Source: Bacteroidia bacterium
GTDB taxonomy: Bacteria > Bacteroidota > Bacteroidia > Bacteroidales > CAJPTX01
Direction: 5' to 3'
Assembly: GCA_905373625.1 (NCBI GenBank)
Contig: CAJPTS010000025.1
Span: 1 to 15,318, forward strand
Length of the DNA stretch: 15,318 bases
Every line of letters starts with the position of its first letter. The stretch's first letter is position 1. The notes below the pieces were generated by a model. It worked only from the letters and a program-made list of their open reading frames with translations, had not been told where the DNA came from and made no database searches. The translations under genes were made by a program, and so were the position numbers. Below, one piece after another: positions 1 to 7,844 of the stretch.

Positions 1-98
1 GAAAAACTGGTAGAGATATTGGAAGTATAGGGGTAGATATGGAGGTTTCTTTAATTATTAAGTAATCAGTGCCGAAAATTCATAAAAATCGAATTTAT

Positions 99-3092
99 AT
101 GAAGCGATTTATATTCTTGCTTTCAGTCTTGGTATTCAGTTATTGCCATACTTACGGGCAACAACACAAGATAGAAGGGATAGTAACAGCCGCGGAGGAC
201 GGTTTGCCCTTAGTACAACTCACCGTGCAAATAAAGGGCACGCGTACTGGAACTGTAACCGATGCAAAGGGGTATTATACACTTGCCGTACCGAGTCCAG
301 ATGCAGTACTTGTATTCTCCTACACGGGTTACGAGACGCAGGAAGTCTCCGTTGGCGACAAACAGACCATAAATGTAGTAATGGAGACCCGCCGCGAGGA
401 GATAGACCAAGTGGTTGTGGTCGGTTACGGATCAGGTCGTAAAACGAGCTCGTCGGTAGGTCAATTTACTAGTGTCGCATCCAAAGACTTGCGGTTGCGT
501 CCCACTTCGAATACTATGGAGGCGCTCGCGGGAAAGATCCCAGGACTTTCTGTTTTAACCAATGGAGGAGAGCCGTCTGCTGTAGCGACATTAAAATTAC
601 ATGGATCGGGCTCTTTGAGAGGATCAACCATGCCTTTGTATATAGTTGATGGTATTCCCGTTGGCAATATCTCTGGTCTTAATCCTTCCGATTTTGAACG
701 AGTAGATGTACTGACAGATGCATCTGCTACATCCATTTATGGCGCACGTGCCGCGAATGGCGTCATCTCTATTACGACTAAGCAAGGACGCAGTGCGACA
801 AAGGGCGTTATTACCGTGCACTATGCACAAGGTTTTAGCAACATAGCAAGCACGGACTTCTACGAGGACATCCTTTCTACGCCCGAATACTACAAGTTCT
901 ATAAAGATCTCGCTAACGGAAATCCGTATATCATCAAAGAATATGAGGATTACGAAAAGACGTACGGAAATAAAACCTTCAAATGGTATAAGTACATATA
1001 CAACCAGAATGCACCGATGCGACAGGCCGATGTCTCTATCTCGGGCGGAACGGGCTCAACCTCCTATTTCATCAGTGGTGGCTATCAGTATCAGATGGGG
1101 TTGCGTTTCAACTCAGATAATACGCGCTACACGTTGCGCACCAATATCTCCTCTCGCGTTACTCCGTGGTTACGAGTAGGAACGAACACCACGCTACTTT
1201 ATGTCTTCCGTCATGTAAATAGCTCTTCGCCTACAGGAGCCGTGGGCTTAGTTTCACATACTCGTCCATATCTTACTCCCTATGATGAGAACGGTAATGA
1301 GATCCAAGGGCTAATACCTGGTGCTAATCAGATGTCTCGCAAATATGTCGAGAGTGTTTATAGACAGTGGGGAGCTAATCCGCGTTTAGTGACCTCTAAT
1401 TTTATTAGCATAGAACCTATAAAAAATCTGATATGGAAGACGCAAGCGGGACTGGAAGCTAGTTATGGGCATTCTTATATGCGTGTTTTACCTTCCTACC
1501 CCATCAAAGAGGCAGCGGGACAGGGTACTGAGAAGATGAATTTCCGTGCGCTGGGGACCGTAACGAATACCATAGAGTATCGGTTCACGCTTCGCGAACG
1601 TCATCATTTTACGCCGTTGTTAGGTCATGAGTACATCTACGGATATTTTAAGAATCTGTCGGGCTCGGTAAAAGGGCTACAGGATGACAGATTGCTCCTA
1701 CTCTCAGCGGGAACCACAGATATAGAAGTAGGGAGTAGCCTATATGAGTATTACTACAATTCATTCTTCGGGCGAATGGAATATGACTTTGACAGTCGTT
1801 ACTTTGTAGAGTTATCGCTTCGCAATGATGCTTCCTCTCGTTTCAGTAAAAAAGCGCGCAATGCGGTGTTTTGGGCTTTTGGTTTGATGTGGAAAGCGAA
1901 GAACGAACCCTTTTTGCGCAATATACGTTGGGTAGATCACCTAGACGTTAAGTTTAGTCTCGGCACGAGTGGGAATTCTGAACTCAGTGGCATGGATCCC
2001 ATCTCGGCCAATTACCTCTACCGTGCTTCCATAGGCAAGACAGGCTCATATCTCGGTAAAACGGCTTACGATTTTAGTAATCCGGGCAACCCCGACCTGA
2101 CGTGGGAAAGACAGAAAAAGTACACGCTCGGGATCAATTTCGGCGCTTGGGACAGAGTGAATACGCAAATAGCCTTCTATCGACGCGAGACCTCTAGTAT
2201 GCTTCTCGATGTACCGATCCCCTACTCTATTGGTTTTGCTTCTCTTTACAAGAACGTGGGGAGTATCTCTAATACAGGCGTGGATGTAAGACTAGACGTA
2301 GCTGCTTGGAAAGATCAGAAAGGAAACCACGTAAGGCGTTACATGGTTTTCAATTACAACCGAGAGCGCATCGATGAGCTTTTTGATGGCAAAAAATATT
2401 GGGTTGTCGGAGGATCGGGCGTGGCGTATGCCGTCGGGCATCCAGTTGAGTTATTCTTCCCTCATTTTAAGGGAATAAATTCTGATACGGGAGAACCTGA
2501 ATGGTATTTACCTGATGAAAACAATCCCACGGTTACCCAACGCGATCCGAATAAGGTTACCAGTACGTATGATCCGAAGCTTGCCCAAAGCCTTGGGAAA
2601 CCACAGGATGCACCCATAAAGGGCGGATTTGGGCTTAATGCTAGCTTTTTGGGCTTTTATCTACAAGCGGACTTCAATTTTGAGCTAGATAAGTACATGC
2701 TGAACAATGACAGGTTCTACTTAGAAAACCCGATCCTCTTCTCAGGCAATAACCAGTCCCGCGCCGTGATTAAAAAGAAACGTTGGAAAGCACCTGGCGA
2801 TATAGCAGATTATCCGAAAAGTGGTATAACGAATTGGACACAGATCGATGACCGCCTTTTGGAAGACGCCTCTTTTCTTCGCATGAAGACTCTGACATTT
2901 GGTTACATTGTACCTAAGCCGTGGATAAGTAAAACGCGCTTCTTTAGCTCGGCAAAGGTCTATATGACGCTCCGTAATTACCTCACATTTACCCGTTTCA
3001 CAGGACCAGATCCCGAATTACCACTCAGTGTAAGTCTTGGGGCGAACCCCAACACGAAGCAAATGGTTTTTGGCATCGAACTCCTCTTCTAA
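99..3092 (+). CDS. SusC/RagA-type TonB-dependent outer-membrane transporter
   Basis: This is the TonB-dependent channel of a SusCD-type uptake complex, which moves bound glycans or oligopeptides across the outer membrane. It has 997 residues from the ATG at 99. A GTG 10 codons upstream is open in frame, but the signal peptide (residues 1-20, MKRFIFLLSVLVF) begins at 99. A carboxypeptidase-regulatory-like domain follows (about 22-97), then a TonB-box-like DQVVVVGYG (103-111), the plug (about 113-230) and a beta-barrel ending in IELLF. The SusC signature is visible at 180-230 (LYIVDGIPVGN, TSIYGARAANGVI, SITTKQG). The length is normal for the family and nothing is broken. The susD-like partner starts 12 bp after the stop. 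The substrate cannot be read from the sequence. With no hydrolase nearby, a RagAB-like peptide importer is as plausible as a glycan importer. The 98 bp upstream hold no clear TAnnTTTG promoter; the nearest is TAGATATG at 34-41, with one mismatch. Confidence 0.95.
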   Translation: MKRFIFLLSVLVFSYCHTYGQQHKIEGIVTAAEDGLPLVQLTVQIKGTRTGTVTDAKGYYTLAVPSPDAVLVFSYTGYETQEVSVGDKQTINVVMETRREEIDQVVVVGYGSGRKTSSSVGQFTSVASKDLRLRPTSNTMEALAGKIPGLSVLTNGGEPSAVATLKLHGSGSLRGSTMPLYIVDGIPVGNISGLNPSDFERVDVLTDASATSIYGARAANGVISITTKQGRSATKGVITVHYAQGFSNIASTDFYEDILSTPEYYKFYKDLANGNPYIIKEYEDYEKTYGNKTFKWYKYIYNQNAPMRQADVSISGGTGSTSYFISGGYQYQMGLRFNSDNTRYTLRTNISSRVTPWLRVGTNTTLLYVFRHVNSSSPTGAVGLVSHTRPYLTPYDENGNEIQGLIPGANQMSRKYVESVYRQWGANPRLVTSNFISIEPIKNLIWKTQAGLEASYGHSYMRVLPSYPIKEAAGQGTEKMNFRALGTVTNTIEYRFTLRERHHFTPLLGHEYIYGYFKNLSGSVKGLQDDRLLLLSAGTTDIEVGSSLYEYYYNSFFGRMEYDFDSRYFVELSLRNDASSRFSKKARNAVFWAFGLMWKAKNEPFLRNIRWVDHLDVKFSLGTSGNSELSGMDPISANYLYRASIGKTGSYLGKTAYDFSNPGNPDLTWERQKKYTLGINFGAWDRVNTQIAFYRRETSSMLLDVPIPYSIGFASLYKNVGSISNTGVDVRLDVAAWKDQKGNHVRRYMVFNYNRERIDELFDGKKYWVVGGSGVAYAVGHPVELFFPHFKGINSDTGEPEWYLPDENNPTVTQRDPNKVTSTYDPKLAQSLGKPQDAPIKGGFGLNASFLGFYLQADFNFELDKYMLNNDRFYLENPILFSGNNQSRAVIKKKRWKAPGDIADYPKSGITNWTQIDDRLLEDASFLRMKTLTFGYIVPKPWISKTRFFSSAKVYMTLRNYLTFTRFTGPDPELPLSVSLGANPNTKQMVFGIELLF

Positions 3093-3104
3093 AAAGTAAA
3101 AGCG

Positions 3105-4607
3105 ATGAAAATATATAAAGTAATTTTAGTGGCTTTACTCGCCCTCTGTAGCCTATTCTTCAGTTGTAATAAGGAATTAGTGCCCCCGAATGCTATAGAT
3201 AGTACCCGTGCCATAGAGACAAAAGACGACGTCTGGGCGTGGTACAACGGCTTTATGAACTATTTTCGGCTCTTACAGAACGGTGATTTTGTGTTACTAC
3301 AGGAGTATCAGGCCGATATGCTCAATGCTACGCTTACTTTTGGTAACCGCGGTGCGTTACACGACTGGGATCAGTTTACCACAGAAAATGTGGGTGTAGC
3401 GAGTATATATTTAGGTTATTACTCCTCCATTCGCAATGTAAACTTCTTTTTAGAAAACGTAGATAATTATACGCCGAAACGATCGGGCGATGCGGATACG
3501 GTACTCTATGCTAAAGCAACGGCGCATTTCTTTCGTGCATACTGCTATACAGAGTTAGCTAATCGTTGGTCGCGCCTATATGAACCTACAGAGCCGTGTG
3601 TACCCGCAGTAACGCGTATCAATCTTAAGGCAAAAGATCCGCGAGCTACACAGGAGGATATTCTGAATCTAATTCAGACGGATATCAAGGCTGCTACAGA
3701 CGAGTTAGAAGCGATAAAGGGCTCGGTCGGAACGAACATAAAAGGAACGCCGAATGCTACCTCTGTCACATTAGATATTGTGAAAGCGCTCAGAGCACGC
3801 ATAGCATTACTGTTTCACAATTATCAGGAAGCGTACGACGTGGCAAATGAATTGATTACCAATGGGCGTTACGCGCTTATTACAGAAGCAGATAAGCTGA
3901 AAGCCATGTGGCATGAAGATGCTCCAAGCAGTGAGTTGCTGATGCTGGTATATGCAGACAACAAGCAAGAGAAACCAAATGATATGAGCGTCTTTTTGCA
4001 GGAAGTGACACACAGGTATCCGTACCCTGCGCAGCCCGATTTTGTCCCGTCGAAATGGGTAGTAGATCTGTATACTAATACTGATTTCAGGCGAACGATC
4101 TATCTCCGCTATAGGAAGATCTTGCTCCGCGATGAAAAAACGGAAATGAACGGCTGGGTGGTAAACAAATATCCTGGAGCTCCTAATCTAAATATACAGT
4201 CAGGGCTGTCGAGCTATTTGCATCGTCCAAAGCCTTTCAGGCTCGCAGAATTATATCTCATTGCAGCTGAAGCTGCTAAGGAACTAAATAAGGAAGCAGA
4301 AGCCCAGACTGCACTCAATGCTTTGCGTACGGCACGAGGGCTTGCCCCTATTATGAGTACAGGCGATGCACTTACAACCGATATACGCGAGGAACGTATG
4401 CGCGAACTGGCATTCGAAGGTTTTCGCCTTACCGATCTCCGCCGTTGGGGTTTGCCTTGCACGCGACATGATCCGCAAAGCGAACGAATTGTGAATATCG
4501 CATATACTGATGCCAATTATCCGAACGATCATCCAAAGTTCGTGTGGCCGATTTCTAATCACGATATCACGAGTAATCCGCGCCTCAAACAAAATAAAGG
4601 GTGGTAA
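3105..4607 (+). CDS. SusD/RagB-family surface lipoprotein
   Basis: This is the substrate-capturing lid lipoprotein that pairs with the SusC-like channel encoded just upstream. It has 500 residues. A lipoprotein signal peptide (MKIYKVILVALLALCSLFFS) ends at the acylated Cys21, followed by N-K-E. The SusD TPR-like helices are visible around 135-160 (HFFRAYCYTELANRWS) and 220-260. The characteristic C-terminal half contains RPKPFRLAELYLIAAEAA (374-391) and REERMRELAFEGFRLTDLRR (428-447). It ends in NPRLKQNKGW, the usual SusD ending. The start follows an A-rich stretch (aaaaagtaaaagcg), typical of Bacteroidetes initiation. It is surely co-transcribed with the transporter. A hairpin 33 bp after the stop probably ends the transcript. 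Family assignment is firm; the ligand is unknown. Confidence 0.95.
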   Translation: MKIYKVILVALLALCSLFFSCNKELVPPNAIDSTRAIETKDDVWAWYNGFMNYFRLLQNGDFVLLQEYQADMLNATLTFGNRGALHDWDQFTTENVGVASIYLGYYSSIRNVNFFLENVDNYTPKRSGDADTVLYAKATAHFFRAYCYTELANRWSRLYEPTEPCVPAVTRINLKAKDPRATQEDILNLIQTDIKAATDELEAIKGSVGTNIKGTPNATSVTLDIVKALRARIALLFHNYQEAYDVANELITNGRYALITEADKLKAMWHEDAPSSELLMLVYADNKQEKPNDMSVFLQEVTHRYPYPAQPDFVPSKWVVDLYTNTDFRRTIYLRYRKILLRDEKTEMNGWVVNKYPGAPNLNIQSGLSSYLHRPKPFRLAELYLIAAEAAKELNKEAEAQTALNALRTARGLAPIMSTGDALTTDIREERMRELAFEGFRLTDLRRWGLPCTRHDPQSERIVNIAYTDANYPNDHPKFVWPISNHDITSNPRLKQNKGW

Positions 4608-4637
4608 GCCAGAGATAGTTGTTACTTAGAAAGATGT

Positions 4638-4666
4638 AGTGGGGACGCGTAAGAGGCGTCCCCATT
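4638..4666 (+). terminator. Probable terminator hairpin after the susCD pair
   Basis: GGGGACGC (4641-4648) pairs perfectly with GCGTCCCC (4656-4663) around a 7-nt loop, and the stem extends by an outer T-A pair, a wobble and an A-T pair. An AT-rich stretch (atttatatg) follows rather than a pure T run. The position, just after the susD stop and before the next gene, fits an intrinsic terminator. The weak U tract lowers confidence. Confidence 0.6.
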
Positions 4667-4796
4667 TATATGTTATGAGAATCTTTTAACGAGCCAATCA
4701 TTTAGGTTGGGGTGTGCGCGGATTTGTTAATCCGCCTCTCGCTAAACAAGAGAACTGCTTTTTTCGTTTTCATAAATACGTTGTTACTATACACTG
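4667..4796. other. Intergenic gap with a second hairpin (4718-4735)
   Basis: This is the rest of the 189-bp gap between the susD-like gene and the vWA gene. GCGGATT (4718-4724) pairs perfectly with AATCCGC (4729-4735) around the loop TGTT. A weaker CTCT/AGAG pair (4736-4739, 4749-4752) and a T-rich run (4759-4769) follow. I found no convincing TAnnTTTG box for the downstream gene. The hairpin could be a 5'-leader structure, part of a terminator, or a copy of a dispersed palindromic repeat. Confidence 0.4.
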
Positions 4797-6353
4797 ATGT
4801 CTCGTTGGTTATATACGCTTGTAACCTGTTACGTTGTCTTGTTTGTGCCGCATTGGGTAAAGGCACAGGATAGTACGGAGGTTGTACGTCGGCTCAATGT
4901 GAAATTTGAAGTATCAGTCGCAGATGGTGCGCCATTTGCGGGGACGGTTACTCTCACGGGTGCGAATAAAGACGTTGTATACCTTTACACCAATCGTTTT
5001 GGGCTAGGATTTGCACAGTTGCTACCCAATACTAAGTATACCGTCTCTGTGGAAGGCTTCTCGCATTTTTCTCACTTTGAGACGGCTCCTATTTCAGACG
5101 GAGATATGGAAATGGAACTGGTATTACCTCCCGCGGCATTGAAGGGTATGAGTGCCAAAGAAGGGTATGGGCTGGTGCTTTTTACTTATCTCGATACGCA
5201 AAATGCTCCTGTAGCAAACCGAATACTGTATTGCAAAGCTGAAAATGGCGAGCTGTACACGGGTACTACGAGCGCCGATGGACGGGTGCGTGTAGAAGTC
5301 CCGCTGGGGCATACCTACCAGTTTAGCGTAGAGGGGTATCAGAATTTTGACTCGCATACTTTTACGTCTTATCCGCCTTTGCAAACAGCCGATATAAAAC
5401 TGGAGCTTAATAAGAAAACGACGGGAGTGCTACCACAGGTCAATAAAACAAAGGAACAACCACCCCAGAGTAGTAGTACGCCAGTGCGTAAGAAAAAGCC
5501 GTCTGTGGTTTATCGGACGCATAAAGACAGTATGCAGGCAGCTAAGAAACGTATTCTGCCACCACGGGCTCAAAAAACGCCAACGGCTTTTGCTATTCCT
5601 GCGCGCGAGCAGGCAGCTGAAATACCTTACCTCTCGAAGCGAGTGTTAGAGGGCGTATACATGCTGCGCAGTGTAGTACAAGATGAAGAACGTAAGAATC
5701 GGAACTTCTTGCGTCGTTCGCGTCTGCATTTATTGCGTACCCTTTTGCGTACACACTATGACAGTGCTGTTTACGTGATCGATGTGACCTGTAGCATGGA
5801 TGCTTACCTTGAAGAGTATCTTCTTTGGCTCTCGTTGGCAAACAATGCTCAGAAGGTCTACGGTGGGGTCTTTTTTAACGATGGAGATGGGCGAGCGGAT
5901 TCTACAAAGGTTGCTGGCAGTACAGGGGGTATTCGTCTTGTACCACGTCCGATGGAAGAAATTACTGAGGTACTTGTAAATAGTATCTCTTTTGGTTGTA
6001 GTGGCGATGACCCCGAAAATGATCTGGAGGCATTGCTCTTTGCACAAGCGGAGTTCCCTGAGGCAAAACAGCTGATACTCATTGCGGACAATAATAGTGC
6101 TGTGCGCGATATGGAATTATTACCCTTGCTTACAAAGCCAGTGCATATAATTCTTTGCTCGCAGAGCCCGCTTAGCGATAATAATCTTCCGCACGAGGAC
6201 TATGTAAATATTGCCATTGCCACTCATGGTTCGCTCTCTTCACTCCACGAAGATTTACGTGTACTTCGCGAAGAACTAGATCCTGACCGTGTCGCCGTGG
6301 GACGCTGGCATTATCAGAAATTGAAAGATCGTTTTGTCCGAATTGCTAACTAA
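4797..6353 (+). CDS. Secreted protein with two Ig-like repeats and a C-terminal vWA domain
   Basis: The function is not recognised. The protein has 518 residues and a type I signal peptide (1-23, cleavage after VKA), so it is exported to the periplasm or surface. Two related beta-rich modules follow (about 31-110 and 123-204). They share 'GVTL-like strand, Y/F-TG or TN, DGR/RFG, HTYQFSVEGYQNF / NTKYTVSVEGFSHF', and resemble carboxypeptidase-regulatory or Ig-like folds. A Pro/Lys/Ser-rich linker spans about 205-270. A short helical region precedes a von Willebrand A-type domain (about 322-470). Its metal-binding (MIDAS) motif is D329-V-T-C-S333, the second loop reads SGDDPENDLEAL (402-413), and the third-loop Asp is D431. 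Known vWA domains bind proteins through a divalent metal, so a ligand-binding or assembly role is inferred. Its stop codon is directly followed by the ung ATG, so the two are probably co-translated. Confidence 0.8.
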   Translation: MSRWLYTLVTCYVVLFVPHWVKAQDSTEVVRRLNVKFEVSVADGAPFAGTVTLTGANKDVVYLYTNRFGLGFAQLLPNTKYTVSVEGFSHFSHFETAPISDGDMEMELVLPPAALKGMSAKEGYGLVLFTYLDTQNAPVANRILYCKAENGELYTGTTSADGRVRVEVPLGHTYQFSVEGYQNFDSHTFTSYPPLQTADIKLELNKKTTGVLPQVNKTKEQPPQSSSTPVRKKKPSVVYRTHKDSMQAAKKRILPPRAQKTPTAFAIPAREQAAEIPYLSKRVLEGVYMLRSVVQDEERKNRNFLRRSRLHLLRTLLRTHYDSAVYVIDVTCSMDAYLEEYLLWLSLANNAQKVYGGVFFNDGDGRADSTKVAGSTGGIRLVPRPMEEITEVLVNSISFGCSGDDPENDLEALLFAQAEFPEAKQLILIADNNSAVRDMELLPLLTKPVHIILCSQSPLSDNNLPHEDYVNIAIATHGSLSSLHEDLRVLREELDPDRVAVGRWHYQKLKDRFVRIAN

Positions 6354-7031
6354 ATGAAACCGTCGCTAGCAAATTTGATACCAATAGATTGGTATGAAGC
6401 CCTTGAGATCCGAGGCGTAATTCCGCAAATAGAGCAAATCTTGCAAAAAGTAGAGGAGAGACGCTTGCATGAGATTGTATACCCCAGTGATGATCTCTTG
6501 TTTCATGCTCTGCAAGCTACGCCGCTTGCGAAGATCCGAGTAATTCTTATTGGACAAGATCCCTACATAAACGTTGGGCAAGCTATGGGGCTTGCTTTTT
6601 CAGTTCCCACAAACATAACACCTCCACCTTCTTTACGCAATATATTTACCGAACTTCAAAATGAGTTTGGGGGTGAACGACGTCTAAATGGAGATCTGAC
6701 AGACTGGACGCAACAGGGAGTTCTTCTTCTTAATTCTGTGCTTTCTGTGGCCGCAGGACAGAGCTTTTCGCATCAAGATCTGGGGTGGCAGAATATTACT
6801 CGCACATTGGTAGAAATTGCATTATCTACTCCCTCGCCAAAGGTAATGCTACTTTGGGGTCAGAAAGCTAAACAACTAGTGGAAGGGCTTCCAACGTATA
6901 ACAATCTTGTACTTATGGCGGCACACCCCGTGGCACTGACGCGCAATAATCCCTTCATCGGGTGTAGTCATTTCAAACTGGCGAATCGGTGGTTAGAAAG
7001 CCAAGGTGTCGCACCTATTAAGTGGGTATAA
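6354..7031 (+). CDS. ung: Uracil-DNA glycosylase, family 1, with variant active-site motifs
   Basis: This enzyme removes uracil from DNA to start base-excision repair. It has 225 residues, the normal family-1 length, and acts in the cytoplasm. Key residues are present: the catalytic Asp in GQDPY (67-71), Phe82 in GLAFSV, Asn127 in VLLLNSVL and the catalytic His191. PPSLRNIF (91-98), SHQDLGW (139-145) and GCSHFKLANRWL also match the family. Two motifs differ from the canonical forms. GQDPYH reads GQDPYI, so the His next to the catalytic loop is Ile72. HPSPLS reads HPVALT (191-196), keeping only the His, Pro and intercalating Leu195. This looks like a divergent second-type Ung paralogue, of the sort I recall some Bacteroidales carrying beside a canonical copy. 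The start touches the upstream stop with no gap. It converges with the methyltransferase gene, 7 bp between the stops. Confidence 0.93.
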   Translation: MKPSLANLIPIDWYEALEIRGVIPQIEQILQKVEERRLHEIVYPSDDLLFHALQATPLAKIRVILIGQDPYINVGQAMGLAFSVPTNITPPPSLRNIFTELQNEFGGERRLNGDLTDWTQQGVLLLNSVLSVAAGQSFSHQDLGWQNITRTLVEIALSTPSPKVMLLWGQKAKQLVEGLPTYNNLVLMAAHPVALTRNNPFIGCSHFKLANRWLESQGVAPIKWV

Positions 7032-7038
7032 GTATATT

Positions 7039-7770
7039 TTATCCCACCGTTGCGGCGCAAAGTATTGCCACCGCAGAAGCCACATTCAAAGACTCGCCGT
7101 GCCCGCCTTCCCCTTTGGGGATTGTAACGTGCAGATTTGCTTTGCGCAGCAGGTGTTGAGAAAGCCCTTTCCCCTCATTTCCAAATAGGAGGAGTGTCGG
7201 TTTATGAAAAATGACCGATGCGAGTGGTGAGCCGTTTAGGCTAGTGGCAACAATTTGTAATTCTTGTGGTGCACGAAGTAAGACCTCGTCATAATTGATA
7301 TACGCTACAGGTACATAGGCGATGCCCCCCATGGTGGCTTGCAGTACTTTGTTGTTATATATGCTTACCGTGTCCTCTGAGCAGAGTACTTGTTTAATGC
7401 CGAACCAAGCGGCAGTACGTATGATCGTGCCTAAATTGCCAGGGTCTTGTATATTCTCCAGATACAGTGACGTGCCCGAATCTAATGGCTGAATGGCGTG
7501 GTAGATGCGAGGAAAAATGGCTAACACATCTGACGGACTATCTAAAGCAGAGATGCGTTTCATCTCTTCTTTACTTATCGTAGAAATTTTCTGGTGAGAT
7601 TTTGCAGCAAAACGGGACGATGTACTGACGTAAAGCCATTCGGGTTTAACACCTGCCTGTAGCAACTCGCTCACCATACGTTCTCCTTCGGCTATAAACT
7701 TCCCTTCCTTTTTAGCATTGTGTGCAGAGTGTAGCGAACGGATATACTTTATCTCGTTTTGTGTTAACAT
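7039..7770 (-). CDS. TrmH-family (SPOUT) 2'-O-ribose RNA methyltransferase
   Basis: This is predicted to methylate a 2'-O-ribose in rRNA or tRNA using S-adenosylmethionine. It has 243 residues from the ATG at 7770. An ATG 14 codons upstream is in frame, but family members begin at the equivalent of MLTQNEIKYIRSL. The N-terminal half (about 3-95) matches the substrate-binding L30e-like domain (FIAEGERMVSELL). The SPOUT domain carries all three motifs: ENIQDPGNLGTIIRTA (105-120), LFGNEGKGLS (195-204) and IPKG...GESLNVASAVAIL (217-237). These residues form the knotted SAM site. The target base cannot be assigned. The gene is divergent from the tamL-like gene across 74 bp and convergent with ung. 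It is complete and ordinary in length. Confidence 0.92.
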   Translation of the reverse strand: MLTQNEIKYIRSLHSAHNAKKEGKFIAEGERMVSELLQAGVKPEWLYVSTSSRFAAKSHQKISTISKEEMKRISALDSPSDVLAIFPRIYHAIQPLDSGTSLYLENIQDPGNLGTIIRTAAWFGIKQVLCSEDTVSIYNNKVLQATMGGIAYVPVAYINYDEVLLRAPQELQIVATSLNGSPLASVIFHKPTLLLFGNEGKGLSQHLLRKANLHVTIPKGEGGHGESLNVASAVAILCAATVG

Positions 7771-7844
7771 TTTTACTCCCAAATAGTCAAAACGAAAGTA
7801 GTAACTTTGCATTAAACAAGCTCTCAGCCTATTCTGTCATAATA
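7771..7844. other. Divergent 74-bp intergenic promoter region
   Basis: This short region must hold the start signals of two divergent genes, the RNA methyltransferase (-) and the TamL-like protein (+). Only the + strand shows a clear box (TAACTTTG at 7802-7809). On the - strand I see TTTTGACTATTTGG upstream of 7770, which does not match TAnnTTTG. No operator-like palindrome is evident. Confidence 0.5.
7802..7809 (+). promoter_or_regulatory. Bacteroidetes -7 promoter element for tamL-like gene
   Basis: TAACTTTG matches the Bacteroidetes primary-sigma -7 consensus TAnnTTTG exactly. It lies 35 nt before the ATG at 7845. No TTTG is visible at the -33 position, so the match rests on the -7 box and location alone. 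Confidence 0.5.

Noticed and set aside
745..750. CACGTG core as a possible second parS
   Set aside because: Flanking bases do not match TGTTN/NAACA and it is inside the susC-like gene. The cores at 10477-10482 and 14553-14558 fail for the same reason.
143..1179. Several overlapping short ORFs in other frames across the susC-like gene
   Set aside because: They have no family features, arginine/cysteine-rich composition typical of shadow frames, and lie inside a clear TonB-dependent transporter gene.
4214..4592. Two antisense ORFs of about 100 codons at the 3' end of the susD-like gene
   Set aside because: They mirror the conserved SusD C-terminal coding sequence and show no start signal or recognisable domain.
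5730..6047. 105-codon antisense ORF opposite the vWA domain
   Set aside because: It lies wholly within a strongly supported coding region on the other strand and has no domain features.
7722..7844. In-frame N-terminal extension of the TamL-like protein
   Set aside because: It would run over the divergent gene's start and the TAACTTTG box and would bury the lipoprotein signal peptide that begins at 7845.
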